Of a stretch of 64,000 nt of DNA, positions 25,409 to 37,665 are shown one piece after another. The stretch is from positions 248,001 through 312,000 of the forward strand of contig NZ_JACHLK010000002.1 of the NCBI RefSeq assembly GCF_014207955.1, written 5' to 3'. The notes under the pieces were generated by a model that ran no database searches, was not told where the DNA came from, and saw only the letters and a program-made list of their open reading frames with translations. The translations under genes were made by a program, and so were the position numbers. The DNA comes from Acidovorax soli (GTDB lineage: Bacteria; Pseudomonadota; Gammaproteobacteria; Burkholderiales; Burkholderiaceae_C). Every line of letters begins with the position of its first letter. Position 1 is the stretch's first letter.

Positions 25409-26818
25409 TCAATCGCTGCCCTGGCCTGGCGCCAGGGGCAGGGCCACCTGCACCAGGAGCCCGCCGCCGGCGCCCTCGTGCAGGCTGGCACGGCCGCCAT
25501 GGCGGGCCGCCACGTTCTGCACGATGGCCAGGCCCAGGCCGCTGCCGCTTTGCACCTGGTCGGGCACGCGAAAGAACCGGTCGAACACGCGCTCGCGCCA
25601 CTGCACCGCAATGCCGGGGCCCTGGTCGGAGACGCTGAGCAGCACCTCGGTGCCGGTGCGCTCGAGCGCTGCGTGCACGGTTCCGCCGCGCGGGCTGTAC
25701 TTGATGGCGTTGTCCACTAGGTTGTCGACCAGGGACACCAGGCCTTCGCGGTCGCCGGACACCGTGACCGGCCCTGTGGCCACAAGCTCCAGCTCCACCC
25801 CGGCGGCTGCCGCCAGGCCGTCGAACTCCGCCAGGCGGTCCTGCACCAGCGTGTCCAGGCGCAGGGAAGAGGGCATGCCGGCGTCGGCCGTGGCGTCGCT
25901 GCGCATGAGCTGCAGCAGCTGCGCCACCATGCGCGTCGCGCGTTCATTGCTGCGCAGCAGGCTGTCCATGAGTTCGCGCTGGCGCGGGTCGGTGGACTGC
26001 TGGTGCAGCGCCTCCACGTTGACGCGCATGGCCGCCAGTGGCGTGCGCAGCTCATGGGCCGCGTCGGCGATCAGCGCGCGCTCGCGTTCGGCGCTGTTGC
26101 GCACCCGGGAGAGCAGGGTGTTGATGCTGCGCACAAAGGGCTTGAGCTCGGCATGGCGCGGCTGGAACTGCAGGGGGGCCAGATCGCCGGGGCCGCGCGT
26201 GGCGATCTCCTCGCTCGCGCGCCGCCAGGGCCGCAGGGCCAGCCGCACCGACCACCAGGCCGGAAACGCCAGGAAGGGCAGGCTCACCAGCAGCGGCAGG
26301 ATGTAGTAGCCGCGCGAATTGAAGGTGATGAGCAGGCGCGGCAGGTCCGGTATGGCGATCGCCACCTCGGTGTCCGCCGTTGCTGAGCGGCGGGTGCGCA
26401 TGCGCCAGGTCTTGCCATCGACCTGCACGTCCTCCACCGTGTTGATCTGCCGGTTGCGCACCAGTTGCGCAGCGGGTGGGGAGCGGTAGATGGCCTCGCC
26501 CTTGTGCCAGACGAACAGTACCGGCGCGAAACTGCCGTCCTCTTCGCCGTCGCCATACTCGGTGCGCAGGGCCTTGTCGAAGTCGCGCAGCGCCTCGGCC
26601 TGGCGGGCCGGGTCATGGGCCAGCTTGTCGGTGATCGACAAGGCCAGGTCGAAGACCGGGTCGCTGTTCAACAGGTCATTGTCGCCATGGGCCGCCAGCA
26701 GCAGGGCGCCCACCAGCGTCGTCCACAGCACGAGCATCACCGCGATCTGCGCGAGCAGCAGCCGGCGGCCCAGCGAAGGCTGCAGCCAGCGCCGCAGCCG
26801 TGCCAGCGCGCGGCGCAT
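25409..26818 (-). CDS. Sensor histidine kinase (QseC/TctE-like)
   Basis: An inner-membrane sensor kinase of 469 residues. Membrane helices are at about residues 19-43 and 170-190; the roughly 125-residue periplasmic part between them, with DKLAHDPARQAEALRDFDKALRTEYGD, is of the two-component N-terminal QseC/TctE type. The phosphorylated His is His255 in ADAAHELRTPLAAM. ATP-binding boxes are DNLVDNAIKYSPRGG (N), SDQGPGIA (G1) and GSGLGLAIV (G2). Its ATG shares one base with the stop of the response regulator gene (TGATG), so the pair is translationally coupled. The stimulus is unknown. Confidence 0.93.
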   Translation of the reverse strand: MRRALARLRRWLQPSLGRRLLLAQIAVMLVLWTTLVGALLLAAHGDNDLLNSDPVFDLALSITDKLAHDPARQAEALRDFDKALRTEYGDGEEDGSFAPVLFVWHKGEAIYRSPPAAQLVRNRQINTVEDVQVDGKTWRMRTRRSATADTEVAIAIPDLPRLLITFNSRGYYILPLLVSLPFLAFPAWWSVRLALRPWRRASEEIATRGPGDLAPLQFQPRHAELKPFVRSINTLLSRVRNSAERERALIADAAHELRTPLAAMRVNVEALHQQSTDPRQRELMDSLLRSNERATRMVAQLLQLMRSDATADAGMPSSLRLDTLVQDRLAEFDGLAAAAGVELELVATGPVTVSGDREGLVSLVDNLVDNAIKYSPRGGTVHAALERTGTEVLLSVSDQGPGIAVQWRERVFDRFFRVPDQVQSGSGLGLAIVQNVAARHGGRASLHEGAGGGLLVQVALPLAPGQGSD

Positions 26819-27504
26819 CAGGCTCCCCCTCCGGTGTCGGGCAGCGGCCGGGCATCCACCACGTAGCCAATGCCGCGCACCGTGCGGATGAAGCCCGGCC
26901 CGATCTTGCGGCGCAGGTTGGAGACATGCACCTCCAGCGCGTTGCTGCCATTGTCCGGCCCGCCCGGCAGCACCTGCTCTTCCAGCAGGCGGCGCGTCAC
27001 CACGCGGTCCGCGCGCTTGAGCAGCAGGGCCAGCAGGTCGAACTCGCAGCGTGACAGCTCCACCGGCCGGCCTTCCACACTGGCGCGGCGGGTCGGTTCG
27101 TGCAGGGCCAGGCCGCGCAGGCGCAGGGTCTCGTCGTCGAGGCCATAGCTGCGCCGTGCCAGGGCGCGCACGCGCGACAGCAGTTCGGCCAGCGCAAACG
27201 GCTTGACGAGGTAGTCGTCCGCCCCATGGTCCAGGCCCTGCAGCCGGTCGTTGAGGCTGTCGCGCGCGCTCAGGATCAGCACCGGCAGGCGCTGGCGGTT
27301 GCGGCGCTGGGCCTGCAGCAGCTCCAGCCCGTCGCCATCGGGCAGCCCCAGGTCCAGGATGGCCATGTCGAACAGGCCGCTGGCCAGCTCGCGCCGGGCA
27401 TCGTCCAGGCGCCGCACCCAGACCACGTCCAGGCCCTGGTCGGCCAGGGCGATGCGTATGCCGTTGCCCAGGTCCAGATCGTCTTCCACCAGCAGCAGTC
27501 TCAT
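26818..27504 (-). CDS. OmpR/QseB-family response regulator
   Basis: A two-component response regulator of 228 residues. The receiver domain has the acidic pair in LLVEDDLDLG, phosphorylated Asp51 in ILDLGLPDGDG, Thr/Ser switch in ILSARDS and Lys in YLVKPFA. The winged-helix effector (about 125-220) contains LSRCEFDLLALLLKRADRVVTRRLLEEQV in part, and EVHVSNLRRKIG, the recognition region, ending RGIGYVVD. It is the first gene of the pair with the sensor kinase. Repeats 66 bp upstream of the start suggest it regulates itself. Confidence 0.94.
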   Translation of the reverse strand: MRLLLVEDDLDLGNGIRIALADQGLDVVWVRRLDDARRELASGLFDMAILDLGLPDGDGLELLQAQRRNRQRLPVLILSARDSLNDRLQGLDHGADDYLVKPFALAELLSRVRALARRSYGLDDETLRLRGLALHEPTRRASVEGRPVELSRCEFDLLALLLKRADRVVTRRLLEEQVLPGGPDNGSNALEVHVSNLRRKIGPGFIRTVRGIGYVVDARPLPDTGGGA

Positions 27505-27543
27505 GGGCCTTCCCTCGTGGCGTGTCGCCTTCCAAAAAGGGCA

Positions 27544-27586
27544 AGTATCTGCGAGCAGACAGCTCGGCCCTTCAGCTTGTCTTCAG
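27544..27586 (-). promoter_or_regulatory. CTTCAG-N5-CTTCAG box and -10 before the two-component genes
   Basis: CTTCAG at 27570 and 27581 (plus-strand reading) are 11 bp apart, as in the box before the acylase gene 5 kb away. On the minus strand GATACT (27549-27544) lies 20 bp after the repeat, a fair -10 for the response-regulator gene whose ATG is at 27504. The same box is 123 bp upstream of the divergent outer-membrane protein gene. This fits a PmrA/QseB-like binding site used for autoregulation. Confidence 0.55.
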
Positions 27587-27708
27587 CCAAGCCAAGCCCG
27601 CGTTCAGGTGCGCAAAGAACACTGCAGGGGTGCTGGAGCCGCAGCCCGCCCTGCGCGGCAGGGGTTGCCAGCCACTTTTTTCAACGGAACCACCACAGGA
27701 AACCTGAC

Positions 27709-28302
27709 ATGCAGAAATCATCGATCGCGTCGCTGCTCGTGCCCCTGGCACTGTGCACAGCCATGACCGGCAACGCCCAGGCCGCCGAACCGGCGCCCCA
27801 TACGGGCCTGTACGTCGGCGGCGCGGCAGGCGTCTCGCGCTACCGGCTGGCCGATCCCGGCGCGCCGGTGGCCAGCAAGGACACTTCCGGCACCGGCCTC
27901 AAGCTCTATGGCGGCCTGCGCTTCACCGAGCACTTCGGGATCGAAGCCGGCTATGCGCAACTGGGCCAGTTCAGCGAGCGGGTGCGCCAGGGCGGGGCCG
28001 AGGTCGAGCAGCAGGGCAAGGGCCGCGTGTTCTATGCCGCAGCCACCGGACGCATTCCGATCACCGATGCCATAGCGATCAACGCCCGCGCCGGCATTGC
28101 CCAGGGGCGGGTATCGGGCCACAACGTCCTGTCGGCCAGTGCCAACCCCATCGGGCGCGAGCGCGGGCTGATGCTGGGCGGCGGCGTGGAGTATGGGCTC
28201 TCGCGCAACCTCGCCATCACCGCCGACTACGACCATTTCGGCAAGCTCTCGCGGGCCGCCAAGGGCGGCCTGGTCACGGTCGGGCTGCGCGCCAGCTTCT
28301 GA
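27709..28302 (+). CDS. Small outer-membrane beta-barrel protein, OmpA/OmpW-like
   Basis: A 197-residue exported protein: signal peptide (residues 1-25, ending AQA), then about eight amphipathic strands, including TGLYVGGAAGVSRYRL, TGLKLYGGLRFTEHFGIEAGYAQLG and RVFYAAATGRIPI. It ends in GLRASF with a C-terminal Phe, the assembly signal for barrels. No peptidoglycan-binding domain is present, so it is an isolated eight-strand barrel of the OmpA-like porin family. Function unknown. A caggaaacc site precedes the ATG. It is divergent from the two-component genes and shares their regulatory box. Confidence 0.85.
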   Translation: MQKSSIASLLVPLALCTAMTGNAQAAEPAPHTGLYVGGAAGVSRYRLADPGAPVASKDTSGTGLKLYGGLRFTEHFGIEAGYAQLGQFSERVRQGGAEVEQQGKGRVFYAAATGRIPITDAIAINARAGIAQGRVSGHNVLSASANPIGRERGLMLGGGVEYGLSRNLAITADYDHFGKLSRAAKGGLVTVGLRASF

Positions 28303-28343
28303 CGGCGGGGCTGAACAGGGGGCGACCCACCGCTCCCCAGGCC

Positions 28344-30269
28344 TCAGGTGCCTACCACCCCGCCATCGGCCTTGCGGATCACCACCGTGGCCGAACGCGG
28401 CCGGCCTGCGGCGCGGTGCTCGGGCCAGTTGGAGAACTTGCGCGGCTCGGCAGGGTCGCTGCGCTCGCTCGGGCTTTCGCCCGGGTGCTGGATGTTGATG
28501 AACAGGGTTTTGCCATCGGGCGCCATGGTGGCGCCGGTGATCTCGCAGCCCGAGGGCCCCACCAGGAAGCGGCGGATCTCCCCGGTGCGCGGGTCTGCAG
28601 CCAGCATGGCGTTGTTGCCCATGCGCGCCAGATCGCCCTTGCCCATGGCCGAGGTCGACATGTCGGTCTGCACCCAGAGCACACCGCGGTGGTCGGCCCA
28701 CAGGCCGTCGGGGCAGGCGAACATGTCGCCCTTGACGCTGCCTTTGGCGTCTGCGCGCTCGTTGGCCGGGTCGCCCGCGAGGATGAAATGGTCCCACTGG
28801 AAGCGCGCGCCATCGAAATCACCGGTTTCCTTCCAGCGGATGATGTTGCCCATGCTGTTGTTGGCGCGCGGGTTGGCGGCATCCACGCCGGGCTGGCCGT
28901 TGCCGCCGCGGTTGCTGTTGTTGGTCAGCGTGCAGTAGACGGCGCCGTCCTTGCCCACGGCGATCCATTCGGGCCGGTCCATCTTGGTGGCGCCCAGCAG
29001 GTCGCTGGCCTGGCGCGTCTTGACCATCACCTCGCCGGCGTCGGCAAAGCCGTTGGCGGCCGTGAGCGGGCCTTGGCCATGGGTGAGGGGCAGCCACTGG
29101 CCGCTGCCGTCGGCGTTGAACCTGGCGACGTACAGCGTGCCATGGTCCAGCAGCTCGGCGTTCTCGCGCGCGCCACCTGGGCGGATCTTGTCGCGGCTCA
29201 CGAACTTGTAGATGTACTCGAAGCGCGAATCTTCGCCTGAATAGACCACGGCGCGGCCGTCCTTGGTGACGGCCACGGTGGCCCCTTCGTGCGCGGCACG
29301 GCCCAGGGCCGTGCGCTTGACGGGGGTGGAGCTGAAGTTGAAGGGGTCGATCTCCACGATCCAGCCGAAGCGGTTGGGTTCGTTGGGGTGCTTGCTCGCG
29401 TCGAAGCGCTCGTCGTGCTCGCTCCAGCGGTAGCCGGCCGGCTCGCCCTTGCGCAGGCCCCAGCGGGTTTCGTGGGCGTTGGGCGTGTCCGGGCCCTTGA
29501 AGTAGTTGATGAAGTTCTCTTCGCAGGTCAGGTAAGTGCCCCAGGGCGTGATGCCGCTGCCGCAGTTGTTCAGGGTGCCCAGCGGGCGCATGCCGGCCGG
29601 GTCGGCGGCGGTGCGCAGCAGGGCATGGCCGGCGGCGGGGCCGCCGAAGGCCATGGGCGTGCGGGCGGTGATGCGGCGGGCCCAGGGGGAGGGGCGCACC
29701 ACCTCCCACTGGCCATCGGCCTTTTGCGCCACCTCGACCACCGAGACGCCGTGCGCGGCCTGCGACTTGCGCACCTTCTCGGCCGTCCAGGTTTTCATGC
29801 CGTCGGCATGCAGCAGGCCGTCGTCGGTGTACTCGTGGTTCATGACCAGCAGGCCCTGGCGGCTGCCTTCCTGGGCGTAGAAGTGGATGCCGTCGTGGTG
29901 CATGCCGAACTGCGCCTCCTGTTCGGCGGCGGTGTTGCTGCCGTCTTCCTTGAAGGCCGGGTTCTCGCCCGACAGGCCCACCGGGTCGCCCCAGGGCGCA
30001 ATGACCTGGGCCACATAGCCCTCGGGCACCACGATGCGGTCGGCCGTGCCGATGGGCACGCTCTTGAAGCCCAGCAGCGGGCCGCTGGGCATGCCGGTAC
30101 CGCTGGCGCAGCCGGGCAGGGACGCGGCGGCCAATGGCGCCAGCAGGCCGCCGACGGCCGAGGCCAGCCCACCGCCGAGCAGGGTGCGGCGGCGCAATGC
30201 CGAGACCTCGTGGATGCTCGGGTTGCCCGAGCGGTTGCTGTCTTCCATCGTGGCGAAGTCTTTGGCCAT
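28344..30269 (-). CDS. phoX: PhoX-family alkaline phosphatase, Tat-exported
   Basis: A calcium/iron-type phosphatase of the PhoX (DUF839) family, 641 residues, that releases phosphate from organic esters in the periplasm. The N-terminus has a Tat signal (ALRRRTLLGGGLASAVGGLLAP) with LPGC near its end, so it may also be lipidated. Family segments include LGFKSVPIGTADRIVVPEGY, MNHEYTDDGLL, NNCGSGITPWGTYLTCEENF (containing a metal-ligand Glu in homologues), GRAAHEGATVAV, YSGEDSRFEYIYKFVS and GCEITGATMAPDGKTLFINIQHPGE. The start at 30269 has a gaaagag site. No pho box was found upstream. Confidence 0.93.
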   Translation of the reverse strand: MAKDFATMEDSNRSGNPSIHEVSALRRRTLLGGGLASAVGGLLAPLAAASLPGCASGTGMPSGPLLGFKSVPIGTADRIVVPEGYVAQVIAPWGDPVGLSGENPAFKEDGSNTAAEQEAQFGMHHDGIHFYAQEGSRQGLLVMNHEYTDDGLLHADGMKTWTAEKVRKSQAAHGVSVVEVAQKADGQWEVVRPSPWARRITARTPMAFGGPAAGHALLRTAADPAGMRPLGTLNNCGSGITPWGTYLTCEENFINYFKGPDTPNAHETRWGLRKGEPAGYRWSEHDERFDASKHPNEPNRFGWIVEIDPFNFSSTPVKRTALGRAAHEGATVAVTKDGRAVVYSGEDSRFEYIYKFVSRDKIRPGGARENAELLDHGTLYVARFNADGSGQWLPLTHGQGPLTAANGFADAGEVMVKTRQASDLLGATKMDRPEWIAVGKDGAVYCTLTNNSNRGGNGQPGVDAANPRANNSMGNIIRWKETGDFDGARFQWDHFILAGDPANERADAKGSVKGDMFACPDGLWADHRGVLWVQTDMSTSAMGKGDLARMGNNAMLAADPRTGEIRRFLVGPSGCEITGATMAPDGKTLFINIQHPGESPSERSDPAEPRKFSNWPEHRAAGRPRSATVVIRKADGGVVGT

Positions 30270-30466
30270 GAAACTCTTTCGGTGGGGTGGGAAACTGGAT
30301 TTCTTCTGGGGCGGCCGGGAGACAATGCTGCCAACGCGGCTCCTGCGCGCTGTGGCATGGAGCCCATGCGGCGTGGCCACGCCTGGGGCCAGCAGCTTAG
30401 GTTTCAAAAATGGCGGTTTGATGACAGGCAGTTCCCTGGCACGCCCCGCCTCCCCGAGAAGACACC

Positions 30467-31966
30467 ATGGAAGTCGAGTTCAAGTTCACCATTGCGCCCA
30501 AGCGCCTGGCCGCCGTGAAGGCGGCTGCCCGCCGCGGCGCGTCCAGCGCGATCCGCCTGGAGGCGCGCTATTTCGATACCGCCGACAAGGCCCTGTCATC
30601 GCGCGGCATCGCGCTGCGCTTGCGCAACGAGGGCGGGCAGTGGGTGCAGACCGTCAAGGCCCTGGGCGACGGGCCGCTGGACCGCGAGGAGCACAACGTC
30701 CGCCTCGACGCCCCGCCAGCGCTGGCACGCCCGGCCCTGCATGCGGGCAGCAAGGCCGGCGAGCGCCTGCGCGCGGCGCTGGACAGCGCGCAAGGCCCGC
30801 TGCTGGAGACCTACCGCACCGAGATCGACCGCACCCTGCGCGACCTGGCCTTCCGTGGCGGCGTCGTCGAGCTGGCCTTCGACTTCGGCCGCATCGTGGC
30901 GCATGGCGGCACGGCACAGGAAAGGCAGACCCCCGTGTGCGAGCTGGAACTGGAGCTCAAGGAGGGGCCGGTGGCCGGCCTCGTCGAAGTCGCCACCCAG
31001 TGGGCGGCGCAGCATGGCCTGGTGCTGAACACGGTGTCCAAGGCCGAGCGCGGCGAGCGGCTCATGGCCGCCCAATGGGCCCGGCCGGCGGTCAAGGCGC
31101 GGCCCATGGTGGCCAGCGGCACGCGCAAGCAGTTTCTCAAGGGACCGGGCCTGCAGCGCGCGGTGCTGTCCAATTGCCTGGCACAGGTGCTGGCCAATGC
31201 CAGCGAGATCGTCGAGGGCTCGGCAGGGCCTGAGCATGTGCACCAGCTGCGCATCGGCATCCGCCGCTTGCGCACGGCCTTGCGCGAACTCGACGCGCTG
31301 GCGCCGGGGCGCTTCGACCCGGCCTGGGAAGCGCCGCTGGTCGCGGCCTTCCGCAGCCTGGGCCGGCTGCGCGACCAGGAGCAGGCGCTGCAAGCGATAG
31401 GCGCAGAACTGCGGGACGCTGGCGCGCCCCCGGCCGGGGCGCAGCCGGCCGCCGCCCCGGGGCCATCGCCGCTGCACATCATCAGCAGCCCCGATTTCCA
31501 GTCGGTCCTCATCGCCCTGATGGGCTTCACCGCGCAGGCCGCAGTACCGTTGGCAGAGGAAGAAGTGCTGGGCGCGGCCGGCGCGCGCCGCTACCTGCAG
31601 CAGCGGCTGGATGCGCTGCGCAAGAAGATCCACCAGGATGCGCGCCGTTTCGAGTCCTTGCCGGGCGAGGCACAGCACCGGGTGCGCAAGCGCCTGAAGC
31701 GGCTGCGCTTTCTGGCGGAGTTCGTGGCACCGGCCCTCGAAGGGGAGGGCAGCGCATTCCTGCAGAGCCTGCAGCCGGCCTTGTCGGCCCTGGGCCGGCT
31801 CCACGACGAGCAGGTGGCCAGCGCGCTGTACCGCGACCTGGCCGCCAGGGACCCCAGGGCCTGGTTCGGCGTGGGCTGGCTGGCGGCCCGGCGCGGGGCC
31901 TCGGCCAAGGCCACCCGAAAAGCCCTGGCCCGGCTGGGGGAGGCCCCCCGTTTGCTCAGGGGGTGA
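30467..31966 (+). CDS. CYTH-CHAD protein, probable inorganic triphosphatase
   Basis: A 499-residue cytoplasmic protein of the YgiF type. The N-terminal CYTH domain (about 1-205) starts with the signature EVEFKF (ExExK type) and forms a tunnel that binds triphosphate and metal. The rest of its charged strands are YFDTADKALSSRGIALRLR, LDREEHNV, YRTEIDRT and CELELELKEG. The CHAD domain (about 225-490) contains the conserved VHQLRIGIRRLRTALREL and HRVRKRLKRLRFLAEF helices, rich in His, Arg and Lys, which in other proteins bind polyphosphate. It overlaps the convergent tolC-like gene by 11 bp. Confidence 0.92.
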   Translation: MEVEFKFTIAPKRLAAVKAAARRGASSAIRLEARYFDTADKALSSRGIALRLRNEGGQWVQTVKALGDGPLDREEHNVRLDAPPALARPALHAGSKAGERLRAALDSAQGPLLETYRTEIDRTLRDLAFRGGVVELAFDFGRIVAHGGTAQERQTPVCELELELKEGPVAGLVEVATQWAAQHGLVLNTVSKAERGERLMAAQWARPAVKARPMVASGTRKQFLKGPGLQRAVLSNCLAQVLANASEIVEGSAGPEHVHQLRIGIRRLRTALRELDALAPGRFDPAWEAPLVAAFRSLGRLRDQEQALQAIGAELRDAGAPPAGAQPAAAPGPSPLHIISSPDFQSVLIALMGFTAQAAVPLAEEEVLGAAGARRYLQQRLDALRKKIHQDARRFESLPGEAQHRVRKRLKRLRFLAEFVAPALEGEGSAFLQSLQPALSALGRLHDEQVASALYRDLAARDPRAWFGVGWLAARRGASAKATRKALARLGEAPRLLRG

Positions 31967-33281
31967 GCAGTGCGTTGATGGCGCGCACGTCTTCGAGGGT
32001 CAGCGTGCCGGCGGCCTGGCGCAGCTTGAGCGTGCCCAGGAGCACGTTGTAGCGTGCCTGGGCCAGGTCGCGCTTGGTCTGGAACAGCTGGCTCTGGGCG
32101 TTGAGCACATCGATGTTGATGCGCACGCCCACCTGGTAGCCCAGCTTGTTGGCGTCCAGGGCGCTCTGGCTCGATGCCTCGGCGGCTTGCAGGGCCTGCA
32201 CCTGGCCCTGGCCCGACTGCACGCCGAAGAAGGCCGTGCGCGTGGCCTGCGCCACGTTGCGGCGCGTGGTCTCCAGGTCGGCACTGGCCTTTTCTTCCAG
32301 GACCAGGGTTTCCTTGATGCGGTTTTGCACCGAGAAGCCGGCGAACAGCGGCAGGTTCAGTGCCAGGCCCACGCTGGCATTGTTGGTGCGGCTGTTGATG
32401 CCCGGCGCCGTGATGGTGCCCGTGGGGTTGCGCTGGATGTTGTAGCCGGCCTGCAGGTCCACCGTGGGCAGATGGCCGGTTTCGGCCTTTTTCGTCTCCA
32501 GGCGCGCGATGTCCAGGGCGATCTGGGCCTGGCGCACGCCGGGCTGCTGCTCACGGGCCGTATCCACCCAGGTGATCACATTGTCGGGTTGCACCGGGGG
32601 CAACTGCAGCGGCAGGGCCAGGGGTTTGGGCTGGGAGCCCGTGACGCCCACGAGCTGGTCGAGCGCGAGCTTTTTCACGCGCAGGTCGTTCTCGGCCGCG
32701 ATCTCCTGGGCGATCACCAGGTCGTAGCGGGCCTGGGCTTCGCGCGAATCGGTCACCGTGGAGGTGCCGACCTCGAAATTGCGCTTGGCCGAAGCCAGCT
32801 GTTCCGACACGGCGGCCTTCTGCGCCTGCACGAAGGTCAGCGTGTCCTGTGCGGCCAGCACGTCGAAGTAGGCCTGGCTCACACGCACCAGCAGGTCCTG
32901 GCTGGCGGCGTCGAGCTGGGCCTGGGCCACGTCCACGCCGCGCTGCGCCTGTTCCAGGTTGATGCGGTTGGCCGGGCGGTACAGGGGCTGCGAGGCATTC
33001 ACGCCCAGGGTCTGGGTGGTGGCGGTGCGCTCCACCGGCGGGCGGCTCACGTCAGTGTTGGCGCGCGAAACACCCGCCGACAGACCGGCGCTGGGCAGCA
33101 GGCCGGCGCGGGCCTGGTCGGCGCGGCGCGCCGCGGCATCGAGCTGCAGCCGGGCCGACTGCCAGGCCGTGTCATAGGTGCGCGCGGACTCCAACAGCTC
33201 CATCAGGCTCTGGGCCTGTGCGGGGGCGCACAAGGCAGCGCCCAGCGCCAATGACAGGGGAAGTAGCCGGAACGAGGTCAT
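31956..33281 (-). CDS. tolC: TolC-family outer-membrane efflux protein
   Basis: The outer-membrane channel for tripartite efflux or type I secretion. The 441 residues have a signal peptide (ending APAQAQ) and two repeated coiled-helix halves; the first has LMELLESARTYDTAWQSARL and DQARAGLLPSAGLSAG, and the second has AREQQPGVRQAQIALDIARLE with LPTVDLQAGY and the helical GYQVGVRINIDVLNAQSQLFQTKRDLAQ. The length matches TolC rather than the lipoprotein OprM type; no lipobox Cys is found. It is the last gene of the efflux operon, 56 bp after the rhodanese gene. Confidence 0.92.
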   Translation of the reverse strand: MTSFRLLPLSLALGAALCAPAQAQSLMELLESARTYDTAWQSARLQLDAAARRADQARAGLLPSAGLSAGVSRANTDVSRPPVERTATTQTLGVNASQPLYRPANRINLEQAQRGVDVAQAQLDAASQDLLVRVSQAYFDVLAAQDTLTFVQAQKAAVSEQLASAKRNFEVGTSTVTDSREAQARYDLVIAQEIAAENDLRVKKLALDQLVGVTGSQPKPLALPLQLPPVQPDNVITWVDTAREQQPGVRQAQIALDIARLETKKAETGHLPTVDLQAGYNIQRNPTGTITAPGINSRTNNASVGLALNLPLFAGFSVQNRIKETLVLEEKASADLETTRRNVAQATRTAFFGVQSGQGQVQALQAAEASSQSALDANKLGYQVGVRINIDVLNAQSQLFQTKRDLAQARYNVLLGTLKLRQAAGTLTLEDVRAINALLTP

Positions 33282-33337
33282 GGATGCCTTTCAGGAAGAT
33301 CTGCATGTCGGAGGGGACGAAGGAGACGGTGCGGGCC

Positions 33338-33691
33338 TCAATAGCGGGGGACGGCCGGGTCGTTCTCGTGCGACCAGGCGTCGATGCCGCCGCTGATGTT
33401 GGCCAGGCGCTCGAACCCTTGCTGCTCCAGGAACGCTGCCACGCGCAGGCTGCGGGCGCCGTGGTGGCACAGGCAGGCAATGGGCGTGCCCGCGTCGCGG
33501 GCGGCATCGAGTTCGGCCAGGCGGCCCGTGAGCTGCCCCATGGGGATGGCCACCAGCTCGAACCCGTCAGCGCGCACGCTGGCCGTCTGCAGTTCCCAGG
33601 GCTCGCGCACATCCAGCACCACGGGCCGGCTGCCATCGGGGGCGGTGGCGAACCAGGCGGCGAGTTGGGCGGGGCGGATGTGCTCGATCAT
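33338..33691 (-). CDS. Single-domain rhodanese-like protein
   Basis: A 117-residue cytoplasmic sulphurtransferase domain. The active-site loop is CHHGARS (Cys75, C-x5-R pattern complete), with LDVREPWELQTASV and the C-terminal FERLANISGGIDAWS typical of GlpE/PspE-like single rhodaneses. Cys75 would carry persulphide sulphur; a second Cys lies two residues before it. It sits between the PCMT-like and tolC genes; no role in efflux is known, so the grouping may reflect operon history. Confidence 0.9.
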   Translation of the reverse strand: MIEHIRPAQLAAWFATAPDGSRPVVLDVREPWELQTASVRADGFELVAIPMGQLTGRLAELDAARDAGTPIACLCHHGARSLRVAAFLEQQGFERLANISGGIDAWSHENDPAVPRY

Positions 33692-33716
33692 GCAAAAAAC
33701 TCCAGAAAAAAGCGGG

Positions 33717-34424
33717 TCAGAACGTGAAGCTGGAAGGTTCGGGGAAGTTCACCAGGCGTGGCGCGGTGGTGTCCCAGGGTGAGGTGGTCTCGAAACGGTC
33801 GCCGCTGCGGCGCACCAGGGTGAAGCGCATCACGGGCTCGTTGCCCACGATGGCGCCCAGGCGGCCACCGTCGCGCAGCTGCGAGAGCAGGGCGGTGGGC
33901 ACTTCGGCCACGGAGCCGCTGAGCACGATCACGTCGAAGGGGCCGTCGCTGGCGCCCTGCGAGCCGTCGGCCAGGCGCACCTCGGCGTTCTGCACGCCGG
34001 CGCTGAGCAGGTTTTCGCGGGCCATTTCTGCCAGTTCGGGCACGATTTCCAGCGACACCACGCTCTGGGCACGGGCGGCCAGCAGGGCGGCCATGTAGCC
34101 GGAGCCGGCGCCGATCTCCAGCACGCGGTCGGTCGGCTTGATGGCCAGGTCCTGCAGCACGCGGGCTTCCACGCGGGGCTGCAGCATGCTGTGGCCGGCC
34201 TGCACGGCCTCCTCGGCATTGCCGAGCAGCGGCACTTCGATGTCCATGAAGGCCATGCTGCTGTAGGCAGGGGGCACGAATTCCTCGCGGCGCGCCACGG
34301 CCAGCAGGTCGAGCACGTCGGCGTCGAGCACGTTCCAGGGGCGGATCTGCTGCTCGATCATGTTGTAGCGGGCCTGGGCGATGGGATCGTTGGGGTTGGC
34401 CGAGGTGTTCAGGGGCAGGGTCAT
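33717..34424 (-). CDS. Protein-L-isoaspartate O-methyltransferase-like protein
   Basis: A 235-residue SAM-dependent methyltransferase of the PCMT family, which in its classic form repairs isoaspartyl residues. It has ARYNMIEQQIRPWNVLD near the N-terminus, the substrate segment FVPPAYSSMAFMDIEVPL, and the SAM-binding motif VLEIGAGSGYMAALLA. The variant N-terminus with an MIEQQIRPW motif is typical of the subgroup encoded next to tolC in Burkholderiales rather than the true Pcm next to surE, so the substrate may differ. It is 22 bp downstream of the RND permease gene. Confidence 0.88.
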   Translation of the reverse strand: MTLPLNTSANPNDPIAQARYNMIEQQIRPWNVLDADVLDLLAVARREEFVPPAYSSMAFMDIEVPLLGNAEEAVQAGHSMLQPRVEARVLQDLAIKPTDRVLEIGAGSGYMAALLAARAQSVVSLEIVPELAEMARENLLSAGVQNAEVRLADGSQGASDGPFDVIVLSGSVAEVPTALLSQLRDGGRLGAIVGNEPVMRFTLVRRSGDRFETTSPWDTTAPRLVNFPEPSSFTF

Positions 34425-34446
34425 GGAATTCTCCGTGGGGCGGGTG

Positions 34447-37659
<3,213 letters not shown>

Positions 37660-37665
37660 GGCGGG

